Part shown: positions 57,905-64,000 of the stretch, piece by piece
How positions within the stretch are numbered: position 1 is the stretch's first letter
Layout of the letters: every line of letters begins with the position of its first letter
Source of the DNA: Mycolicibacterium doricum
GTDB taxonomy: Bacteria > Actinomycetota > Actinomycetes > Mycobacteriales > Mycobacteriaceae
Assembly: GCF_010728155.1 (NCBI RefSeq)
Contig: NZ_AP022605.1
Location: 3,348,001 to 3,412,000 of the forward strand
Direction: 5' to 3'
DNA: 64,000 nucleotides
The notes under the pieces: generated by a model
What the model was told of the DNA's origin: nothing
Seen by the model: only the letters and a program-made list of their open reading frames with translations
The model's database searches: none
Translations under genes and position numbers: made by a program

Positions 57905-58445
57905 TGAAACTTGATAAGTCGGACCTTCAACTCGAAACGATCGTTACTCGCATCAATTACAACGAATTGGATCTGCAGCCCAGTTTCCAGCGAGGGGAGA
58001 TCTGGGACTCCAAACGCCGCCAGCGACTAATCGACACGATTCGATCGCGGATGGTATGTATCGGCAATTGACGTCGTGGTTCACTCTGACGAGAATGAGC
58101 TCGTCCTCGACGGACAACAGCGTCTGACGACGGTACGCGATTTCTTTGATGACCGGATCATCGTTGACGGATCCATTTAACCAACCACCGACGCTAAGGT
58201 AAGCGCACTGGACGGCCTCACTTATTCAAGAGCTGCCTGAAGAGGTGCGCAAAGCCGTTAACCGGTTCCCTATTCAAATAATCACCTTAAGAGACTACAA
58301 TCCGCAAGAGCCAAACGAGCTGTTCTTTCGGCTGAATCAAGCATTCAACTTGACTCCGTCAGAGAAGCGGAACGCGCTCCATGGGCCTGCACGCGGATCA
58401 GGTTAAGGACTTGGTAGTCAGATGGAACTGGTCATCGAAATCGGG
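57905..58445 (+). pseudogene. DUF262 / GmrSD-type N-terminal domain protein, frameshifted
   Basis: From TTG 57905 the frame reads KLDKSDLQLETIVTRINYNE and LQPSFQRGEIWDSKRRQRLI, then stops at 58065. A shifted frame continues YVSAIDVVVHSDENELVLDG and the hallmark LDGQQRLTTVRDFFDD, ends at a TAA near 58180, and another frame gives FPIQIITLRDYNPQEPNELF then RLNQAFNLTPSEKRNALHG. DUF262 proteins are ParB-like nucleases or NTPases in defence systems. At least three frameshifts make it dead. It may have been the third gene of the restriction module. Confidence 0.75.
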
Positions 58446-58551
58446 GCGTTCCTTGCGTTCTCCCGCCAGTCCGCAGTCAGTCCGCAGCAGTTCCGACACG
58501 GTTCCCCGTCAGCCAACGCCGTCAACACGCTGACGAGAAGATTCACGAGAG

Positions 58552-58577
58552 GTGGGTTCGAATCCCGCCACCCCGAC
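58552..58577 (+). repeat. attR: 26-bp direct repeat of the tRNA-Pro end
   Basis: Identical to 52306-52331 over 26 bases; no other part of a tRNA is present, so it is the far boundary of the integrated island. Confidence 0.92.
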
Positions 58578-58590
58578 TCGTGTGTTCGCA

Positions 58591-58624
58591 GAGGCCCTGA
58601 TCCGGTTCGTCCGGGCGGGGCCTC
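58591..58624 (+). terminator. hairpin after attR, probably the original tRNA-Pro terminator
   Basis: GAGGCCC / GGGCCTC with a 20-base loop, 14 bases beyond the repeat. Before integration it would have followed the tRNA directly. Confidence 0.55.
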
Positions 58625-58743
58625 ATGCGTGTCAGCGGTCAGTCCACTGGGCGACTTCGCAGAGCGATCGCCACGCTGTGGGCCGGGAGCGGTCCGGTAC
58701 CCAGGCCCGGTACCCAGGTGCGGTCTTGACCGTCAGGCCGGCC

Positions 58744-59295
58744 TCAGCGGCTCCGCAGGCGTCGGTTCCACCATGCGGGGTGACGTTGTGCCTGCGTTCT
58801 CAAGCGCCCGAACTCGATGCCTTGAATGCGCAGCAGGGCGGGCACAACCAGCAGGGGGACGACGGCGCCCCGCAGACCCGCCCGCCCGTTCTCCACAAGT
58901 CCGACAACCGCCGCGACCGCCGAGACGTAGAGGATCCCGTTGTAGGGCGCCATCAGGCGACCACGCATGCCTTCGCATTCCACCAGATAGGGCACCCCGC
59001 CGATCCAGCGTTTCGGCCAGTAGATGAAATGCGCGGCGACCGCCGACAGGAACAGCCCGTTGATCAGGCCGAAGTGCTTGTCCGAGCGATGGTCCCGCCG
59101 GCCGGCTGCGGTGTAGGACCACACGGTCCCGGTCGCCCACACGGCAGCGGCAGGTGACAGACCGGCCACCGACGAGAGCGGCATCGCGACGCCCGCGACG
59201 AGTTCGTAGAAGACGTGCGCGCCCATCGAAGCCGCCCCTACGCGGGTCCACGGCCTGCGGCGGTGTTGCCGTGAACGTGCGTTCATCACACCCAT
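58744..59295 (-). CDS. membrane protein of unknown function
   Basis: 183 residues with about four membrane segments and the loop YTAAGRRDHRSDKHFGLING. Ends in basic RLRTQAQRHPAWWNRRLRSR. No family recognised. ATG 59286 is an alternative start. It lies between the island and tesB, on the minus strand. The stop is close to the island boundary (165 bases). Confidence 0.65.
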   Translation of the reverse strand: MGVMNARSRQHRRRPWTRVGAASMGAHVFYELVAGVAMPLSSVAGLSPAAAVWATGTVWSYTAAGRRDHRSDKHFGLINGLFLSAVAAHFIYWPKRWIGGVPYLVECEGMRGRLMAPYNGILYVSAVAAVVGLVENGRAGLRGAVVPLLVVPALLRIQGIEFGRLRTQAQRHPAWWNRRLRSR

Positions 59296-59402
59296 TGTGG
59301 CGGCAGCGGCTCGGGCCGCGCAAGCGGCGCGCGCCTCGGCTGTGACGTCGAGGACACTCCCCCTCGCGTCGCTTTAACCAGTTGGTCGATAAGCTGCCGG
59401 TG

Positions 59403-60218
59403 ATGACCGCCCTTCGAGAGACCTCCCGGCCGCACGACGCGAGCTGGATCGCGCGTTTGCTCGAGTTCCAACGCGACGGTGACATTTTTATCGCACCCCA
59501 GGTCACCAGTGGTCCGGAGCACCGTCTGTTCGGCGGTCTGGTCGCCGCGCAGGCGCTGGGCGCCGCGGGCGCGACGGTGGATCCCGATAAGCGGGCGCAG
59601 TCGCTGCACGCCTACTTCGTCCGCGGCGGCAAGTATGGGATCGACGTCGAACTGCAGGTCGAGCGCACCCGCGACGGCCGCTCGTTCGACACCCGCCGCG
59701 TCACGGCGATCCAGGACGACAAGGTCATCCTCGAGATGATCGCGTCGTTCCACCGTCCCGAGGAAAGCGCCGACTGGCATCCTCAGCGACCTGCGACCCT
59801 GGCGTTGGACGACGCGGTGCCCAAGTCGCTCAAGCTCGAATCGGTGGACCGCTTCGAGCTCCGCACCGATCCGCGCGACACCTCCCCCTTCGCCATCCCA
59901 CCGTTCTGGATCCGTAGCCGCGAGGTCGTCGAAGACGATCCGTTGATTCGCGCATGCATGCTGACCTACCTGTCCGACCTCGGGCCGGTGCTCGCCGCCC
60001 GCCCGGCCGGCGCACCCGACGCACCCGGTGCCGGAATGGCTGCTTCGCTGGACCATTCACTGTGGTTACATCGGCCATTCGATCCGCACCGCTGGCACCG
60101 CTACGAGGTGACCGGCGTGAACAACAGCGACGCCCGCGGCCTCGCCATCGGTTCGCTGTACGACGAAGACGGCCGGCTGATCGCCAGCACCACGCAGGAA
60201 TCGCTCTGGCGCTGCTGA
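59403..60218 (+). CDS. tesB: acyl-CoA thioesterase II
   Basis: 271 residues, two fused hot-dog domains. Typical blocks are EHRLFGGLVAAQALGAAGAT, LHAYFVRGGKYGIDVELQVE, RDGRSFDTRRVTAIQD and, in the second domain, LDHSLWLHRPFDPHRWHRYE with the catalytic Asp/Thr/Gln set nearby (TTQESLWR). It hydrolyses acyl-CoA esters of medium and long chain. ATG 59403 is preferred over the earlier 59382. The following redox gene starts 59 bases on. Confidence 0.92.
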   Translation: MTALRETSRPHDASWIARLLEFQRDGDIFIAPQVTSGPEHRLFGGLVAAQALGAAGATVDPDKRAQSLHAYFVRGGKYGIDVELQVERTRDGRSFDTRRVTAIQDDKVILEMIASFHRPEESADWHPQRPATLALDDAVPKSLKLESVDRFELRTDPRDTSPFAIPPFWIRSREVVEDDPLIRACMLTYLSDLGPVLAARPAGAPDAPGAGMAASLDHSLWLHRPFDPHRWHRYEVTGVNNSDARGLAIGSLYDEDGRLIASTTQESLWRC

Positions 60219-60277
60219 CCGAGCACTTCGGTCTGCCGTGACGATTGGAACACCCAAGTAGCGGGTACGCCGTCGGT

Positions 60278-61297
60278 GTGAGTTACGCGCCGATCCTGGT
60301 CGAACCGATGCTGCCCGACGCCCGCGGCCCCCTTTCGCTGGCCGTGGTGAACGCCCTGACCGAGCGCGCCCCCCGCAACCACCTGTCCCGCATCGAAGCG
60401 TCGCTCGGCGATTCCGACCCGTACGGGCTTGATCTGCAGCTTGCGCTCTACGTCTGTTACGAACTGCACTACCGCGGGTTCGCAGGGGTCGACCCGCACT
60501 GGGAGTGGAACCCGGGCCTGCTACACCTGCGCGGCCAGATGGAGCAGACGTTCCTCGCCGCCGTGCGCCGCGACGTCGGGGAGATCGGCCCCGAGGAGAC
60601 CGCTGCGGAGGAGATGGCCACCCTCGCCGTCGAACCGGTGGACGGTGAGGGACCGTCGTACTACCTGCGCGACAAGGGCACCTGGGGCGAGATGCGTGAG
60701 TACTTCGTGCACCGCTCGCTCTACCACCTCAAGGAAGGGGATCCGCACGCCTTCGCCATCCCCCGCCTGACCGGTCAGGCCAAGGCGTCGTTCGTCGCGG
60801 TGGAATTCGACGAGTTCGGGGGCGGGCGGGGACCGCAATTGCATCAGCAGTTGTTCTCCGACCTGATGGTGGCCGCCGACCTCGACGCGAGCTACCTCGG
60901 CTACATCAACGACGTGCCCGCCGAAGCGCTGGCCGCGGTGAACCTGATGTCGATGTTCGGACTGCATCGCGCTCTGCGAGGAGCGGTGGTCGGGCATTTC
61001 GCCTCCACGGAGATCACCTCGTCACCGGGATCTCGCCGGCTGGTCGAGGCGCTGGAGCGAATGAACGCACCGGATACCTGTGCGGCCTTCTACCGCGAGC
61101 ACGTCGAGGCAGATGCGGTGCACGAGCAGGTCGTGCGAACCGATGTGGTCGGCGACCTGGTGGCCCGTGAACCGCAATTGGACGCTGACGTGGTGTTCGG
61201 GATCCGGGCGCACGCACTGCTCGAGGGTCACCTGGCCGACCACCTCATGGCGTGCTGGACTGCGGGCCGGACCTCGCTACGCCGACCGCTGTCCTGA
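60278..61297 (+). CDS. iron-containing redox enzyme (heme-oxygenase-like diiron oxidase fold)
   Basis: 339 residues, all-helical. Candidate diiron ligands are Glu/His in YELHYRGF, Glu in VEFDEFGGG, and the cluster REHVEADAVHEQV near the C-terminus, which fits heme-oxygenase-like diiron oxidases. Such enzymes use O2 on unknown substrates. GTG 60278 follows a short gap after tesB. Its last 21 bases overlap, tail to tail, the CDGSH gene on the other strand. Confidence 0.8.
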   Translation: MSYAPILVEPMLPDARGPLSLAVVNALTERAPRNHLSRIEASLGDSDPYGLDLQLALYVCYELHYRGFAGVDPHWEWNPGLLHLRGQMEQTFLAAVRRDVGEIGPEETAAEEMATLAVEPVDGEGPSYYLRDKGTWGEMREYFVHRSLYHLKEGDPHAFAIPRLTGQAKASFVAVEFDEFGGGRGPQLHQQLFSDLMVAADLDASYLGYINDVPAEALAAVNLMSMFGLHRALRGAVVGHFASTEITSSPGSRRLVEALERMNAPDTCAAFYREHVEADAVHEQVVRTDVVGDLVAREPQLDADVVFGIRAHALLEGHLADHLMACWTAGRTSLRRPLS

Positions 61298-61525
61298 GGC
61301 ATCGCAAGGAGCCGACGAGTCGGCGTCCGAGTCGTCGGCGCCACGGCGGCGCCGACGATGGCTGGTGTCGCAGAGCGGGTAGGTCCTGCTGCGCTTGCAC
61401 ACGCAAACCGCGACCATGAACCGGTCGGACTCCACGACGTTGCCGTCGGGCATCTCGATACGGACCGGGCCCTCGATCATGATGGGGCCCCCCTGCACCA
61501 ACCGGACGGTGCGTGGTTCGGTCAT
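61277..61525 (-). CDS. CDGSH iron-sulfur domain protein
   Basis: 82 residues. CVCKRSRTYPLCDTSHRR is the CDGSH motif (three Cys and one His, C-x-C-x-n-C-x2-H), which binds a 2Fe-2S cluster. The preceding GPIMIEGPVRIEMPDGNVV is also typical. The start overlaps the methyltransferase stop (ATGA), so it is coupled. It may pass electrons or clusters to the diiron enzyme encoded head-on. Confidence 0.88.
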   Translation of the reverse strand: MTEPRTVRLVQGGPIMIEGPVRIEMPDGNVVESDRFMVAVCVCKRSRTYPLCDTSHRRRRRGADDSDADSSAPCDASGQRSA

Positions 61526-62244
61526 GGCTTGTCCGCGCGGATGACCAGCAGCTCTTCCTCGCGCCGGCCCCGGTCCAGCCGCCCTGTGTCCTCGAGCCAG
61601 TCGGCGCGCGAGGTCAACACCGGGCCAAACGGAATCCATTGCCAAGCCACGACTTCCGCGTCCAGCCCGACGCTCGACAGCGCCGCCAGGGTGGCGCGCG
61701 GATCGGCGAACTCCGACTGCACGAGCAGCAAGCTCCCGCCGGGAGCGAGGAGGTCGGGCACCGCCTTGCACAGTGGGTCGAGGATCATGCGCCCGTCGTA
61801 GCCGGCGTCCCACGCGCGGGCCGGACCGACGCTGGACGGCACCGGCTCCCGGTCTGCTTCTGGGCCATGCGGCACGTACGGCGGGTTGCAGGTCACGAGG
61901 TCGAACGGGGTGAACTCCATTGCCCGCGACCAGGATCCCAGATGGACGTCGATGTCGACGCCGGCGGCAAGCGCATTGCCGCGCGCGCAGCGCACCGCGC
62001 GGGGGCAGACGTCGAATGCGGTGACCGACGAGGCGCCCTGCAGCGCGGCGTTGACCGCCACCACTCCGCTGCCCGTGCACAAGTCGACGGCACGGCGACC
62101 GACCGCGAGACCGGTCTTCTCCATGATGTCGATCAGCAGTTGCGAATCTTGCTGGGGGGCGTACACGCCGTCCGCGGCGACCACGGTGTCGCGCTCGTCG
62201 GTGTATGCAGTCGTCACATCAGCCTCTCGACGCAAATCGGTCAT
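61522..62244 (-). CDS. HemK-like SAM methyltransferase
   Basis: 240 residues. The SAM loop is VDLCTGSGVVAVNAAL and the catalytic motif is LVTCNPPYVPHG (NPPY), as in HemK/PrmC or MTQ2-like glutamine methyltransferases. The short N-terminal lead suggests an MTQ2-type enzyme without a recognition domain. Target unknown. Overlaps the CDGSH gene; in many mycobacteria these two and the diiron gene stay together as I recall. Confidence 0.82.
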   Translation of the reverse strand: MTDLRREADVTTAYTDERDTVVAADGVYAPQQDSQLLIDIMEKTGLAVGRRAVDLCTGSGVVAVNAALQGASSVTAFDVCPRAVRCARGNALAAGVDIDVHLGSWSRAMEFTPFDLVTCNPPYVPHGPEADREPVPSSVGPARAWDAGYDGRMILDPLCKAVPDLLAPGGSLLLVQSEFADPRATLAALSSVGLDAEVVAWQWIPFGPVLTSRADWLEDTGRLDRGRREEELLVIRADKP

Positions 62245-62331
62245 AACTGCGGTGATTAATGCCCTGAATCGCGGTTGTTAAACCGCGCGCACCCCGTTTG
62301 CCCTGGCGCCGGGGCGGGCACCCGGTCGGGC

Positions 62332-62985
62332 GTGAACGTCTCAGATCTCCTCGCGCTACCGGTCGAGGTCGGCGCCGCGGCGCGCCGACGCAGGCTGTTC
62401 CATCCGGCCGGGGTGTTCGCCCGCGGCCACATCGAGCGGGTCGCCTCGCCCGGTCAGGGTCTCCCCATCGAATCGGGCCGTGTGGTCGGCAGGGTATCCA
62501 AGGCGGTAGGGCTACCGGGTTCGGTCCCAGATATCGCCGGCCTGGCGTGGCGAATGACCAAGGACTCACACCCGTGGGACGTCCTGCTGGCCACCACCGT
62601 GCTCAACCGGTTCCTGTTGCTGCCCACCGCATCCTGGGATGACACCAGCTACTCGAGCCTGATGCCGTTGCGGTATGAGGGCGGCGTGTGGTGGGTCCGC
62701 GCGCACCTGGCCACCAAACTCGACCGCCCGGGACTGTCCCTCGACACCGTCACCGACCAGCTGGCGCGCGGTGACCTGCAATTCAGCATCGATCAAGCCG
62801 CTGGCACAGGCCAATTCGCCCCCATCGCCCGATTGACCCTGTCGGAGGTGATTCCACCCGACAAGGACATGTCGTTCGATCCGACGCTCAACACCGCGCC
62901 CGGGGTTTCGCTGGCACCGGGATGGCTGACCGACTTCCGGCGCGCGGCCTACCGCCGCAGCCGGGAAGGCCGCGGCGCGCAGTGA
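62332..62985 (+). CDS. conserved protein, annotated in relatives as phosphodiesterase-like
   Basis: 217 residues from GTG 62332 (NVSDLLALPVEVGAAARRRR). The sequence SHPWDVLLATTVLNRFLLLP and the conserved MSFDPTLNTAPGVSLAPGWL are visible. No metal-binding phosphodiesterase motif is evident, so I do not endorse a function. No membrane segment. It stands alone between divergent and convergent small genes. Confidence 0.65.
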   Translation: MNVSDLLALPVEVGAAARRRRLFHPAGVFARGHIERVASPGQGLPIESGRVVGRVSKAVGLPGSVPDIAGLAWRMTKDSHPWDVLLATTVLNRFLLLPTASWDDTSYSSLMPLRYEGGVWWVRAHLATKLDRPGLSLDTVTDQLARGDLQFSIDQAAGTGQFAPIARLTLSEVIPPDKDMSFDPTLNTAPGVSLAPGWLTDFRRAAYRRSREGRGAQ

Positions 62986-62993
62986 TACTTAGC

Positions 62994-63152
62994 TTAGTCC
63001 GGTGACTCCTCGGTGTCATCGGCGGTGGTGACCTCCGGCGCCACCTCACGCGAGGCCATCGGGCCCTCGCCGCCCTGATCCGACGGGCCAGGCCGGCCGC
63101 CCTTGGGTTCGGAAGCGTGTTGCTCGTCGTAGATGCCTTCGCCACGGGGCAC
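62994..63152 (-). CDS. small acidic conserved protein, 52 residues
   Basis: A very short gene: GTG 63152 with a strong ribosome site (GAGAGGAGAG) 6 bases upstream. The protein (PRGEGIYDEQHASEPKGGRP, ending in ADDTEESPD) is hydrophilic and acidic at the end and looks disordered. I recall similar small proteins in mycobacteria but cannot name one. It ends 9 bases before the previous gene's stop, tail to tail. Confidence 0.72.
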   Translation of the reverse strand: MPRGEGIYDEQHASEPKGGRPGPSDQGGEGPMASREVAPEVTTADDTEESPD

Positions 63153-63297
63153 GGGTGCTCTCCTCTCGTCACGGCGGGACTACCCCTCGACCGCTTGGCT
63201 CAACCAATAGCCATGCAGTCGTTGACGAGTGCCGAGCCCTGTGACGCAGCCGACCTTGACCCGGAGGTTCGGCACATCCCAGAATTCGAGCGTGTCA

Positions 63298-63510
63298 ATG
63301 AAGAGTGAGCGCGAGCTGATCGACGAAGTCAAGAACAGGCTCGTCGCGAAGTTCTCCGACGTACCGGAGGGCCGCATCATGATCGCCGTCGAAGAGGCCT
63401 ACGCAAACTTCACCGACAGCCTCATCCGCGATTTCGTCCCGCTCCTCGTCGAACGCCGGGTCGGCGACGAGTTGAGGCTCGACCGCTCGTCCGACCTCGC
63501 CTACAGCTGA
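63298..63510 (+). CDS. small three-helix-bundle domain protein
   Basis: 70 residues from ATG 63298 (KSERELIDEVKNRLVAKFSD). The pattern, VPEGRIMIAVEEAYANFTDS, resembles the three-helix bundle/DUF3562-like proteins found beside regulators in mycobacteria. Function unknown. Convergent with the LLM-class gene. Confidence 0.6.
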   Translation: MKSERELIDEVKNRLVAKFSDVPEGRIMIAVEEAYANFTDSLIRDFVPLLVERRVGDELRLDRSSDLAYS

Positions 63511-63514
63511 CCCG

Positions 63515-64000
63515 TCAGGCCGCCGCGGAGCGCAGCTTTTCCAGTAGCGGACCGGCCGCCTCCTGCAGGAAACGATCCTGGCCTTCGTCGCCCACCTGCA
63601 CCAACGCGATGTCGGTGAACCCCGCCTTCCAGTACGAGCTGACGGACTTGACGATCGCGTCGAGGTCCGGGCCGCACGGAATCGACTCCGCGGTGTCCTC
63701 CGGGCGCACGAACTGGGTCGCGCCCGCGAACCCGGCTGTGGTCGGGAGGTCGGCGTTGACGGCCCATCCGCCGGCGAACCACCGGAACTGCTCGTGGGCC
63801 CGCGCGACGGCCGCGTCCCGGTGGGGATCCCAGCAGATCGGGATCTGGCCGATCACCCGCACGTCCCCGGGCAGACCGGTCGCACGCCGCGCGTCGTGCC
63901 ATGCGTCGACGAGCTCCCTGTTGGGTTGGACGGCGATGAGGTGGTCGGCGAGTTGGGCGAACGCCTCGACCGACCGCTCGCCGGATACGGCTGCGGCGAT
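63515..64000 (-). CDS. LLM-class (F420 or FMN) oxidoreductase, C-terminal part (partial)
   Basis: The frame runs off the right end of the window, so the N-terminus is missing. The visible 161 residues include the C-terminal segment of a luciferase-like monooxygenase (QIPICWDPHRDAAVARAHEQ, FVRPEDTAESIPCGPDLDAI, YWKAGFTDIALVQVG) found in F420-dependent enzymes of mycobacteria (G6PD/ Rv-type LLM proteins). It ends LLEKLRSAAA. Confidence 0.82.
   Translation of the reverse strand: MAAAVSGERSVEAFAQLADHLIAVQPNRELVDAWHDARRATGLPGDVRVIGQIPICWDPHRDAAVARAHEQFRWFAGGWAVNADLPTTAGFAGATQFVRPEDTAESIPCGPDLDAIVKSVSSYWKAGFTDIALVQVGDEGQDRFLQEAAGPLLEKLRSAAA

Larger units (their letters stand above)
52332..58551. 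mobile_element. genomic island integrated in tRNA-Pro
   Basis: About 6.2 kb bounded by the 26-bp tRNA-end repeat. It contains a small membrane gene, an lppA-type lipoprotein gene, decayed DUF1023 and EspC-like genes, an intact methyltransferase plus restriction-enzyme-like pair and a decayed DUF262 gene. No integrase or recombinase is present, so the element has been cut down and is probably fixed. Outside the right repeat lies a hairpin (58591-58624) that looks like the original tRNA terminator. Confidence 0.85.

Noticed and set aside
52332..58551. Integrase or excisionase gene inside the tRNA-Pro island
   Set aside because: No frame on either strand shows tyrosine- or serine-recombinase motifs.

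Overview
This is a high-GC actinobacterial chromosome segment, almost certainly from a non-tuberculous, probably fast-growing Mycobacterium (Mycolicibacterium). From about 16.8 to 52.0 kb the gene order follows what I recall of M. tuberculosis Rv3644c-Rv3684: holB, a membrane adenylate cyclase, topA, Rv3647c, cspA, an SftH-type helicase, a Flp/Tad pilus operon, ssd, a HAD hydrolase, acs, an S1 protease, ephE, marP, a Nudix hydrolase, a thioredoxin-like protein, nth, crp, an MBL protein, RidA, two Get3-like ATPases, whiB4, ponA2, a phosphoesterase and cds1. The PE gene after the helicase and the dpp operon before acs in M. tuberculosis are missing here. All gene calls come from reading the sequence and from remembered family motifs; no search was run.

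Region by region: 0-6.6 kb is a tightly overlapping envelope-type operon (the C-terminus of a Pls/PosA-like synthetase, an M1 peptidase, a flippase-like protein, GalE and a large membrane protein). 6.6-16.7 kb is an accessory stretch. It holds an ESX-associated pseudogene with large deletions, an ArsR plus truncated AHSA1 pair, a cyclopropane-fatty-acid-synthase-like methyltransferase, a DUF899 protein and an odd tRNA-Cys. A graveyard follows up to tRNA-Thr: a TnsA-like remnant, an IS3 transposase tail, an intact vapBC pair, an intact lipoprotein and several broken genes. 16.8-52 kb is the conserved core. 52.3-58.6 kb is an integrated island in tRNA-Pro(CGG), bounded by a perfect 26-bp direct repeat of the tRNA 3' end. 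It carries an lppA-type lipoprotein, decayed EspC-like and DUF1023 genes, a two-gene restriction-modification system and a decayed DUF262 gene, but no integrase. 58.7-64 kb returns to chromosome: thioesterase, a diiron redox enzyme convergent with a methyltransferase-CDGSH pair, small conserved genes and the end of an LLM-class oxidoreductase.

Two structured RNAs sit beside the HAD gene: a 6C/B11-type RNA on the minus strand, and a Ms1/MTS2823-type RNA of about 300 nt on the plus strand with its own terminator.

The most unusual signal is repeated in four genes. topA (33 bp x 4), nth (18 bp x 3), ssd (24 bp x 2) and a DUF4177 gene (15 bp x 2) all carry short in-frame tandem duplications exactly at the translation start. 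In three of them the duplicated unit contains a start codon. A second recurring pattern is TANNNT followed by exactly six bases and then the start codon in five core genes, which is the signature of leaderless transcription.
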